Shown: piece by piece, positions 39,701 to 49,400 of the stretch | How positions within the stretch are numbered: position 1 is the first letter of the stretch | How the letters are laid out: every line of letters starts with the position of its first letter | DNA from: Clavelina lepadiformis | Taxonomy: Eukaryota > Chordata > Ascidiacea > Aplousobranchia > Clavelinidae | Assembly (NCBI RefSeq): GCF_947623445.1 | Contig: NC_135240.1 | Location: forward strand, 26,102,001-26,166,000 | Reading direction: 5' to 3' | Length of the DNA stretch: 64,000 nt | Made by a program: the position numbers and the translations under genes | The notes under the pieces: model-generated | What the model saw: only the letters and a program-made list of their open reading frames with translations | Database searches by the model: none | Told to the model about the DNA's origin: nothing

Positions 39701-42700
39701 AGTTTCTTCTCAGATTTTCTAAGACTTGTAGAATTCGGAAACGTTTTGCTATTTGTAGATTTAGACACAGATAACAAAGTCTTACGAATGTTTTGTGTGC
39801 TTAGTGTGTTACATTCTAAGCATACGTGTGTAGTAATTGTGCTAAACAATGGAAAAATCTCCTTTTTAACATACGAAAGATCCCCACAAGTATGAAAGAT
39901 GATTCCTCAACGTATTAACTTTGCTTGGAATACTAACTTCAGTGTTTAGCTCTTGTTCTTCAGATTTAACTGTCCTAAGCTTGAATTATTCATCCGACTG
40001 TAGCTCTGACGATGAATTTGAAGATGCCCTTGAATATATTTAACGTTGAGTGTGTGTGTTCCGGGAGTTAGTTTTGTATAGTGAATGGAAATAACCTCGT
40101 AGAATTGAGCACGTCATAGTCGCAATGTTTCTGAATGTCAATCACGGAACTAACCTTTTCTCACGCTTGAAGTTTCTCCACTTTTAAATCTTTGGTTCAC
40201 TTTCCCTGGCTTTGATGTTTGAAGTGGTTTGGTTTTTTTTTGGTCGAAGCTCATTTACACCATTTTTTGTTGCTCTGATGTGCAGTGTTTTGTTTAACGG
40301 TCGACACCTGCTGTGAATGTTTCCACAAACGCTCAGAATGTACTCAAACCAGATTGTCCACTACATGAAATTATTTATTGGTACTGTTTTGTGTGATAAA
40401 TCCTGGTTAAACTGTTTGTCTAATCCACATTTTCCTTAAGCTGACAGCAAAACTGAGTCCCATCCGGAACAGGATGATTCAGAGTCCGAGGGGTCACCAG
40501 CTGAAGTGTTAACTAGTTTACGAAAACGAAAAAGAAAACCTTCCCTGTGCTCCATGCAGTAATAGTCTTCAACCACGGTTCGAATCGTAATCAAATCTCA
40601 TTGCTTGTCCATTATCGATGACGATAATGCCCTCTACCCTAAGCATGGCCGTTAACACCTATTATGGTGTCTGAGTAGTGAATTACACGTACACGCGCTT
40701 TTTGGTTTTGCATGTTTATATGAATCCATTACTTATACCGGTCATTGTTATGCAAGTTTTTTGGTTACCTTTGTCTGATTGTGGCGGCGCCACAGACAAT
40801 GCATGACTTCACTGTAAGGAACGTCAATGATAACCTTGACATCTGTTATGGAAACTTAACCCCATAGATATCTTTGATATATAAGATATCTATGGCTTAA
40901 CCCCACTTGTCCGACGTTGGCCTGTCTTTACCACTTTCTCACCTGATCACACAAAACGCGGATGACCTTTTGTAAGATAATTTACACATCAAATCGATAA
41001 AAAATGAAGTTTTTTCCGCAGAAACCTGGACAAAGCTGAAGAAGTTCTTTCGAGTTTTCTAACTCCGATAGTATGAAAAGAGTTATTTTTAAGGTTTGCA
41101 AAAGAGTGTTATCCCACGCAATGTTTGTAATTTTTTCTTTCATCACCTTTTTGTTTCTTTTCAAATAAAACTTTTCTCCATCTGTATGGTCTTTTTGTAG
41201 TAAATTACTATTGCTGTATTTGAGTAGATTTTTTTTACTCTCTGCAATTTTTTTTCTGTACTCTACCTTAACTTTTCTTATGCTGTCCCCGCAATCGTTT
41301 TAAATGAATGGATTGCCCCATTCCGCAATTGCGGAGAAATTCTCTTTGCCAAATTTTGCAGCAAAATTATAAAAGTATCGCCATGTTAAATATCAAAAAT
41401 TCAGAGAAGACATGATAATTCCAGGATAAATCAATTCAAATCTTGTTAAAATCAAATTTCGACGAAAATTACTTAAACTTCATCGATTAATTACTATGAT
41501 TTATCAATGATTGCTTAGCTGTTATGTAACCGTGTCGAACGGTAGTTCAACGTCTAGTTCGAGAACATTGATCTCCATAGTTGCATGGTAATATCATCTT
41601 GTTATGGATACCATTTGCTCACTTTAGCCAAATAGCTCTGTAGGCCTGTCGGCTAGTTATTCATTTTTCAACGCTTAAAGCTTTGTTCCGTAGCAACCGC
41701 TTACTCACTGCATTACTTATATGCTCACTAAACCAGCTTGTTTTTGTCGTTGCCAATGCTAGTTATTAATGTTAGATTAGCTATGCATGTCAAGCCAATG
41801 AGTAATATAAGAAATATGTTTGTTATGTGTCACTTTCATTTTGGTTTCGTAAAAAATATGATATTTAAAATTTATTTGATATTTTTAGAAAGTATAAGCA
41901 CAAAGTTGATTAAATGAGTACGTTTTGAGCTAACTTCGGTTTTGTGATTTGTAGTGAAAACGAATGACCTCATAACACCAGAAGGAAGTCAGACTGGTGG
42001 CAATTTCACCAACGATGCAAAAGACACATCACAAAAGACCAAGAAAAACGCCCAACGCACAAAAAAATCCCAGAAACCGAGTGCATCAGGAAATAAGAGT
42101 GCTTCTATTTCTAAAAGAACGCCACCCGACGTAGTCATGACAATCCCAAGACAACGAACAAAACCATTGGTTAAACATCAGCTTCCGACCAAAGTGAAAC
42201 CGATCTCTGAAAAGAAATCAAACCCAGCACTGTCCCGTCCTTCGTTCACGAAGCCTGCAGCTGCAACTACTAAGAAAACTTCAAGACTCACTAACGCCGA
42301 TTCTAGCTTTTCTACCAAACAGAAAAACTCGAACCGTCCTCCCACTTCGGATATCGGGAAAACTTCTTCGACCGGCCGATCATACGCCGTCAAAAAGCGG
42401 CAGAAACTCGGCGAGGTTTCGAGCAAACCTTTCAGTGACTTGAATAAATCCAACTCAACAGGAAGAGTGAAGCCAATCAAAGAACCTCTACTTGATTCGA
42501 CAAAAGGGTCCAAATACCAACGCAATATCGACGACTCCACAGAGACACCTAACAGCAATCGAAAATCCTTGCGCAAGTCACTGTCGTCGGTAGTGAGAAG
42601 CAAAAGCGGAACTAAGAAACCCGCTTCGGGAGGCGCTGGTGTAGCTAAAGCTAGCGGTACAAGTTCTTATAAAAATTGTGTTAAAGAAGAGACTTCTCTC

Positions 42701-42760
42701 GCTCCTAAGAGCAAAAGTTCACGGTCGAGCTCTTTTAGAAAACTTTTTAATAGGAACTGA
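30760..42760 (+). CDS. INF2: Inverted formin INF2, copy a (with alternative tails)
   Basis: Seventeen common exons join in phase: 30760-30951, 31287-31405, 31883-31965, 32216-32331, 32821-32980, 33240-33273, 34980-35127, 35217-35914, 36085-36220, 36335-36449, 36573-36809, 36910-37031, 37199-37396, 37588-37785, 37873-38019, 38171-38292, 38535-39625. One of three last exons follows, giving about 1331, 1345 or 1573 residues. Domains are an N-terminal armadillo-type DID ([44 protein letters not shown]), polyproline FH1 (about 385-485), FH2 (about 500-900, [16 protein letters not shown]), WH2/DAD ([19 protein letters not shown], from about 902), and a 364-residue acidic Ser/Glu/Asp exon. INF2 nucleates and severs actin and in vertebrates acts at the ER and mitochondrial fission sites. 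The order and motifs match vertebrate INF2 closely. Intron 6 is 1.7 kb. A tandem paralogue lies downstream. Confidence 0.95.
35485..35810 (+). other. FH1 polyproline coding tract of INF2-a
   Basis: Runs of CCT/CCA/CCG codons, mostly in blocks of 6 to 14 prolines separated by Gly-rich linkers (VGGA, MGGA, LGGIP), form the profilin-binding FH1 region. The antisense strand shows a long glycine-rich open frame as a by-product. Tracts of this kind are prone to length variation and assembly error. Confidence 0.9.
39964..40043 (+). CDS. INF2: INF2-a alternative last exon 1: short acidic tail
   Basis: After acceptor TTCTTCAG, the phase-1 donor of exon 17 joins to give [19 protein letters not shown], then EDALEYI and a stop: 26 codons, mostly Ser, Asp and Glu, with no lipid-modification motif. 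No AATAAA was seen before the next exon, so a transcript that uses it may run on to the downstream poly(A) site. Confidence 0.7.
40441..40562 (+). CDS. INF2: INF2-a alternative last exon 2: CAAX tail
   Basis: Acceptor CCTTAAG lies in the same phase as the other two terminal exons. The 40-residue tail is acidic, then strongly basic, and ends [12 protein letters not shown] followed by a stop. The last four residues CSMQ form a CAAX box (a final Q favours farnesylation), preceded by a polybasic patch. Vertebrate INF2-CAAX ends in a comparable C-V-I-Q box and is anchored to the ER. A canonical AATAAA lies downstream at 41164-41169. Confidence 0.88.
40854..40904. repeat. Perfect 13-bp hairpin with flanking direct repeats
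   Basis: The arms CCATAGATATCTT (40862-40874) and its complement (40883-40895) are separated by 8 bases. CTTAACCCC occurs on both sides of the hairpin. It falls in the predicted 3' untranslated region of the CAAX transcript. It may be an RNA structure or a tiny foldback insertion. Confidence 0.6.
41164..41169 (+). promoter_or_regulatory. Poly(A) signal of the INF2-a CAAX transcript
   Basis: This canonical AATAAA lies about 600 bases after the CAAX stop codon, before the third terminal exon. It is consistent with separate 3' end formation for the CAAX form. Confidence 0.6.
41955..42760 (+). CDS. INF2: INF2-a alternative last exon 3: long basic Ser/Lys-rich tail
   Basis: Acceptor GATTTGTAG joins in phase 1 to an open frame of 268 codons starting [12 protein letters not shown]. 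The tail is rich in Lys, Ser, Arg, Thr and Pro, has no recognisable domain, and ends in [11 protein letters not shown] and a stop. It looks disordered and strongly basic, unlike the acidic exon 17. Microtubule or membrane binding is only a guess. A possible ATTAAA poly(A) signal is at 43410-43415. It could also be a separate gene, but the shared splice phase and lack of a good start favour an INF2 isoform. Confidence 0.65.
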
Positions 42761-43820
42761 TGTCACCGGGAATCACCTAATTTGATACCAGGAAGTAGTT
42801 CTTAATAATATGAGTAGGTCGGGCAATTGGCTCGGTGTTTACCCGGCCAATTTTATTAAGTTGTATGCATGAAGCGAGGTCGTGTCGTTTAGCGAGTGGG
42901 ATTGTTTTTATTGTTGTTGCTGCTGCAAATCGAAAATGCAGTGCGGCTTGGTTCAAATCATATTTTTTTTAACTTTTCAATAGACGTGCTTTAAATTTTG
43001 CATCGACTAAAATGTAATCTTAGTGTCACGTTCCTTTTTCTGTTTGTGCGCGTTTATTTCTTCCCTCGTTTGCTGTGTGCTTTTAAAGTTCCAAGGTTTT
43101 CATCCTTTTACCTGTGCTTTTGTGTTTAAGCTCACCTGATATAAATTAATTGAAATACAAAATGCGATCATTTGCAGCAACAGTAGCAGGACTTTTGACT
43201 CTCACACGTTTTGCAAAGGAAGCGAAATCTAAATGGAATTTTACCTCTGAACAACGCTGACAGTTACCATTCATATCCTATATATATAATTTCAAAATAT
43301 GTTCATTTAATTTCAATAGACGGGAAGTTTGAACGAAGCAATGGATAGCTTTGTTCCTCTCGTGTATGTGTTTCAAAGTTAACGGTTAAGAGCGCCCAAT
43401 ACAATTATGATTAAAGCAAGTTATGCAGCTAAAGCTGAAATATGTCTTTAATATAAGCTTATGTTCTTTTTACACCCAATATCATCACAAACCATTGTAA
43501 AGATAGCGATGTTTAAACTTGTGAATGTTACTATTATTTCTTTCTGAGTACACCCCAGATCGTATCAACATGAACCCGTACGACTTGTAATGGTTTACTC
43601 CCCTCTTCTCTTGAACGTTTATGTCCAAACTGTAGTTTTATCAGAATTCCCCCTTTTCGACGTTGTTCAGGGAAATCACAGTTGCAAAAGTTTAAGATGC
43701 ATAAAATACACATGCATGGCACCAACCACGACATCACCTGTGAGGGAAATAACTCTGCAATATGACGCAGTTTTTGATGTTCCATGTGAAGTTACATTAC
43801 TTTTGCGCAATGCTGTAGAA
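42761..43820. other. Spacer after INF2-a
   Basis: This is probably the 3' untranslated region of the long-tail INF2-a form, then intergenic DNA up to a hAT transposon. No coding exon or RNA gene is supported. Confidence 0.5.
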
Positions 43821-43874
43821 CAGGGGTTCTTAAACTTTTTGGCACACGCCCCCCTTAACGGTACCTAAAAATTT

Positions 43875-44069
43875 CGCGCCCCCCCTCATTGCAAAATAAA
43901 AAAGCATTAAACAAAAAAGCAATTTATTTTCAATTAACTTTAACTGATGTGAAGGATGTAGTTGTTTTTTGGAAACCAAACGTTTAATTCGAGGCTTTGT
44001 AGAAGATAATGCCCATCTTAGGTCGGCTTCACAGTCAAGTTTGTTCCTAGGTTTTGTCTTTATATTCAT
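43875..44069 (-). pseudogene. C-terminal fragment of a hAT transposase
   Basis: The frame reads KPRNKLDCEADLRWALSSTK, then PRIKRLVSKKQLHPSHQ. It matches the last residues of ZBED5/Charlie-type transposases (LD-EADLR-ALS--KPRI--L---KQ--PSH). It overlaps the BED frame at the junction in a different frame (+1), so the two pieces no longer make one protein. Confidence 0.8.
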
Positions 44070-44223
44070 GAAGATGACGCTGCAAACGACTTGGTCTCAA
44101 AACGTCGTTGCTTAGCTTTTCTAAGCACATCACGCATTGTGGTACGACTTTTCCGTTCACTGTGGTATCTATAAAGCCATACTTCAGATAATTTTGGTCA
44201 TACTTTCTCTTTTTTCCACTCAT
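44047..44223 (-). pseudogene. N-terminal BED zinc-finger fragment of a hAT transposase
   Basis: There are 58 codons from ATG: MSGKKRKYDQNYLKYGF, then a PQCVMCLEKLSND block and RPSRLQRHLHEY. This is the pattern of the BED finger at the start of ZBED5-type hAT transposases (C-x2-C, later H-x-H). The frame ends at a TAG just past the finger, at the deletion junction. Confidence 0.8.
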
Positions 44224-44909
44224 TTTGTGTCAATACAATTAGTTTAATTACTAAAATACCTGGTTATTAAATCAATACTAAAATTAAATTTTACTTCATT
44301 TTACGGTTTTAATATTGGCTGACGTTGGTTTTACCCTATTTAAACCGGGTGCGCGACATTACTATTTTTATTATGTGTGGCCGACACTGCACACAAATTT
44401 TCAATCGTTAATGACTCGAAAATTATACGTCGTAAACTGATCGGATATTTACAGGTTAGTAGCAAAAACATCTGGCTTTCTGTATACATCATAATTGTAA
44501 AACTAAAGAAAATGCATTTAGTGTAAATTAAGTATTTCTACAAGTGATACATTTGTAAAAGTTTTTCTTGTTACGCCGCCCCCCCCCCGTTGTGAGAAAA
44601 AACAGGTCACTGCAAAAAGAGAACACAAGAGAACAGTTAGTCGAGCTAGGAGTGCATGAATGAGTAAACGAAAACAATACGCTTCAATGCGGAGAAACAC
44701 CAAATATTATGACGTAACAATTGACGTATTTCAGAATCCAAATTTCAAAAATACAATTGCCATGGTGACACACTTTAAAATTTTAGTAAAAATGAACCTA
44801 TAGTGAAAGTCAAGAAAGCATGTTTAGACATAGCTCATATAATAGACAGTTTGTCATCTCTCGCGCCCCCCTTACGAATGTTACACGCCCCCCAGTTTAA
44901 GAACCACTG

Positions 44910-46463
44910 CTGTAGAAGCTAATAAAGGAAACAATTTGGGAAGAGATTGAATTCACAACAATCCGTGCGACGACATACGTTTGAGGAAACGAGAAACTTT
45001 CACGCTCAAAACAGTTTAAATTCCCCTTCTGGTATCAAGCGCTTGGGACAGTTTCGATCATAAGATTTTTGACTAAGGTCGAGACTTCACTTGATAACAG
45101 GGAATATGTGAAAGTAGAACTACGCTGCAAGATTCTTGTTGCGCATTTTTAAAATTTCAACTAAGACCTTGTGAGAAAATTTCCATAATAATAACTCGCT
45201 ACTAGCACTTCCTGAAATGCGTTGCTTGTGGTATAAATATTGGTAATAAAGTATTTGTAATGACAAAGCGCAAATTCGTTTCAAAATATGCTGCATTATA
45301 CTTTAAAATCTTTGGAAATGCAGCTGCAGGCCAACTAAGCTGATGTCAAAGTAACTATACAATCGAGAGACCGAAAAATATTCATTACCGCTGAACGACA
45401 ACGTAGGCGCCATTATCTTGGCTATTACAGATCTAACTTTTCTAAACTAAGGCGTTGTTACTTTTGTTTGCTCATACCAGAAGAAAGTATGCCATAAACA
45501 AAAGGAATGCTATTGAACAAAGATCTTGTAGACGACTTAAAGACGAGATAATAGAGATATTTTTCACCGCTTTCTGATGAATTTGTTTTGTCAGCAATAG
45601 GAAAAGCTTACAATGATCCGTTACGTCGCTTTCTAAACTAAAGTTGATCCTGCGTACTCACAAAATAGCCTATTGAAGGTAGCCCTTATTTCCTCTTTAA
45701 AAAGCTTCCTGATATACAACATTATAGCTATTATAAGACGTTAACGACGGTTTTGTAACGCAGTACTGCGTCCGCTACGCTCTAGCAGTGACTATCACAG
45801 AACTGAAAGAATTTGCGACCGGTTCTTTAGTCATGCTTCACTTATTGCGATTCGGCGGCAGTCAATGAATGTTTTGTTTCCGCACAACCTATTCTGGTCC
45901 TGAGGGCAAACGCTGTGCAAACCGAGTTTGTGGTCGTAAATAATTTCTGAATAAGAACAAGTCGGAGTATCGCAGTTTAACTTGAATTTAGGATCAATTT
46001 GAATTTAACGTTTGATATAGGTCAGGTATATGAATCCTTTACCATCTTTGTATAATTTTCCTGGAAAAAATCGCACTTTGTTGCGAACGAAGGCAAGTTT
46101 CTCAGTTGTTAGATTGTCTTAGGGTTTTCCGAGGGTCGTTAGAAATGACAAGATTAGACTAAAGTAAAAGAATCAATTTAAAAATTTTATTCAGGAAACT
46201 TTATCATAGACCGATAAACAAGGAGCAGGTTTTGATAAGATTAACGACGCATAACAATGTCTGACGCAAACTCAGAGCTATGAGTTGGATTACATGATTG
46301 TTTCCTTTTCTACGTAGAATCTTCTTAACCTCTGTCGTTTGCTGTACATTCTATTTCAGTAGCAAAGCCAAAAGAATAGAGTCTTACTACTCTAACTTAG
46401 TACACGGTGAAATACGATACTTTACTATTGTTTGTATAATCGTGACGTCGTTAGTCACTGGCC
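44910..46463. other. Spacer upstream of INF2-b
   Basis: These 1.55 kb lie between the hAT element and the start codon of INF2-b. No coding exon is supported. The INF2-b promoter and leader are expected near the right end. Confidence 0.5.
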
Positions 46464-49400
46464 ATGATGACCAAAGATCGGTGGCGCAGCGCCATCGTGC
46501 GGGTCATCGAAAACCTGCGAGAAGAAAGAAATGGTCACACTGACGCCTGGTCCAATCTCGAAAACGCAGAACCTGAACTCTGCATAAAGCTGCTCTACTT
46601 TCCGAGTGTAAAAAACTTTTCTGGATTGAAAAATAAAATAAAATGTGGTTCCCCAGAATGGATTGAGGTAAAAATCGAAATTTTTTGACTTTAATGAATA
46701 AAAGAAATCTATGATAAGACCTTTTTCTAGCGCAATTTTACAGTACAACAGTTTAAATTTTCCGTTAAGTTTTCGGAGTTGTGCGTTAAAATCATTATAA
46801 AAATTATGTTTAGGAATTTTTGGAAAAAGATGGACTCAGACTTTTGTTTGCATCTCTGGAGAGGTTATCAGAAGAAAAAGAAACAAAAAACGCGCTGGTG
46901 GCTTCTCTCGAATTAATGCACTGCGTTGGGTAACGAGTTATAGGAATTGTATTTGAAACAATAAAATGATTTACTAAAATAGCATTATTTATTATCATTT
47001 TCACGCTAATTTGATTTGAAAAATCATTCGTACAGCTTATCATACAGTAGGCCTGTAAGTACAGGATTGTACGGTTTCGAGGTGGTCAAAGCCAAACTAA
47101 AACAATTTATAGCTTCTAAAATTGAAAAAATATGCCTGGTAAAACCGCCAACAATTTTATTTAATCTTTTGCATAAGCATGCGTGAGCGCCTTGAAAAAT
47201 GAAACAGCTAGAACAGCAAACGTTAAGGTCAATCAATCGGGAACTACGGTATGGTTATTAACGCAGAAAATGCTTTCACTTTGTGCAAAATGAAAGCATT
47301 GGTTGGTTTGTCCGCTGCTTCATATATGTCTAAACGCGTAACTAATGTTGATTGTTGAGGCGACCGTAAAAAGTCAACAATAGTCAACGCCAAATAATTT
47401 GAATTCTATCTTTGGGATTGAATTCAGCTTCGCGTGAAAAGTTGATTTGACGCAACGTCAGCGCTAAGATAGCACCAGGCAAAACGTGGAAAATAATGAA
47501 ATGCGTGTTTCTGTTGATTCAAACCGGTTTATGTACCTATAATGTTAAAATTTAAACCAATGAATTTATGACATTTCAGGTGTATTCGAGCAATTATGAA
47601 TTGCCGTCGTGGTTTGAATTACGTCATATCACAGCAGAACTGCACCAGGATGCTTTCTGCAAGTAAGTATTCACGGTTGTAACTGCTGACATGATCTAAA
47701 TATAGCTTTGTAATTAAACTTTTAACAAATGTACAGAAACGTTATACAATTACAAATTATTCAAAATTAATCAAACGTAAACCACGTCAAAGTTCAAGAC
47801 AACAACTGATACCTAACACCAATATGTTTGCAATTTTCAGTTCTTGTTTTGGACGACGTCAACCTCATCGTCAAAAAAGAGGTTTTCGAGCTACTAGCAG
47901 CAATGAGCATCCACTCAGCAGAAGGCAGAGAAAGAGCGATTGACGCGATGGAATACTACAAGGTTTAAATTCATGATGTTTTGCAAAATCTTGCTCAAAT
48001 TAGTCTTCGGTTTCTGATCATCGTAATTCTTTTATGCAAAGAGCCGCTTTAAGTGTTAATTATTAAATTGTCAGTTTTTATTATACTACAGAGAGAAAAG
48101 TCTCAACGGTACCGATTTAGTGTTGTAATAAGTGAACTTGAAAACTCTGTGAACCTCCCCTACAAAGCAGCTGTGCTGACCTTTATCAACGCACTCGTGC
48201 TAGCCACTGAACCACTGATGGAAAGGATTCGAATAAGAAACGAATTTATAGGTAAAAATCAAAGCTTAACTATAAACTGGTTTAAAATATTTTCAAGTTA
48301 TGGCTTGTTTTTATTTGTTTACAGGGCTTGGTTTATTGGAAGTCCTTGCAAAATTAAGGTTAGTAGGTGTAGTAACTTTCACAAAAATGAATGTATTCTA
48401 AATCTCAAAATAATTTGGAGCAGAAAATGTTTTCATAGACGTGTCAAGTCTAGAGACCTAAAGACGCAAATCGACGTCTTCAAAATGGAGCGGTTGGAAG
48501 ACGAAGAAGAACTTATAAAAGCTTCCGGGATTAACGGAGTGAATCTTAAAGACCACGAGGAGGTTTTCTCGGCTCTTTTCAATAAGGTTGGAATAACTGG
48601 AAAATGTGTAATAAACTCCCCAATTTTGAAGCAGGGCCACAGATTCTCACACGTGATTGCAAAATGCTTTACTTAGTGGTTATTTCCTTGTTATATAGGT
48701 GAGCAATACGCCTCAAGCTAATGAACTTCTCACCATTCTACAATGTCTGCTTCATCTTGATCCCCAAGATCCGGTATCCGACATAGCATGGGAAATGCTT
48801 AACGCCTTCACACAGAACTTGCTCAAACAAATTCAAGAAGATGGCGGAATCAACTTGAAGCATCACACATCGGATGCAAAGTTCTGGTCCAAATTGGATG
48901 ACGTGAAAGATTGTTCCGTGCAGACTGATATTGATGATGATGATGATGATTTTGTCATGCGTGAGGTGGAAAAAGATTCTTCTAAAGCTGTGACTTCATC
49001 TACTGGATTTATAACAACTCCTGTTTCTTCTCTTCCTGTGCGAAAAGAACCTCCTCCTCCACCCCCACCTCCACCTCCACCACCCCCTCCTCCTCCGCCC
49101 CCTCCACCTCCGGTTGGAGGAATCCCACCTCCTCCACCTCCGCCGCCACCAATCGGAGGAGTCCCTCCACCTCCTCCTGTACCAGGAGCACCTCCCCGAG
49201 GTGGCACCAATCCTTCAACAACTGTTCGCAGGCGTTCAGCTGAAGTTCCGAAACCTTCAGCAAAAATGCGTAAATTGAACTGGAAGAAACTGGACAAATC
49301 AAAACTTAAGAAAAGGTAAAGTCCTTGTTAAAGACTCTATTATGAATCATTTATTATAGATGCGAGGAAGGTGATCAACTTCATGCGCAAGATGCTACTG

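Larger units (their letters stand above)
43821..44909 (-). mobile_element. hAT transposon, internally deleted, with BED-finger remnant
   Basis: The terminal repeats CAGGGGTTCTTAAAC (left) and CAGTGGTTCTTAAAC (right, complement) bound 1089 bases. A perfect 8-base target duplication CTGTAGAA lies at 43813-43820 and 44910-44917. G/C-rich GCGCCCCCC blocks follow both ends. The minus strand encodes the start of a ZBED5-like transposase directly followed by its last segment, with the catalytic middle missing. It is therefore a non-autonomous deletion derivative that would need a full-length relative to move. The perfect duplication argues for a fairly recent insertion. Confidence 0.9.

Noticed and set aside
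43534-43868. Opposing open frames near the left end of the hAT element
   Set aside because: They cross the target duplication into transposon ends and have no similarity, so they are chance frames.
48863-49297. Minus-strand glycine-rich open frame
   Set aside because: It is the antisense shadow of the INF2-b FH1 region, for the same reason.
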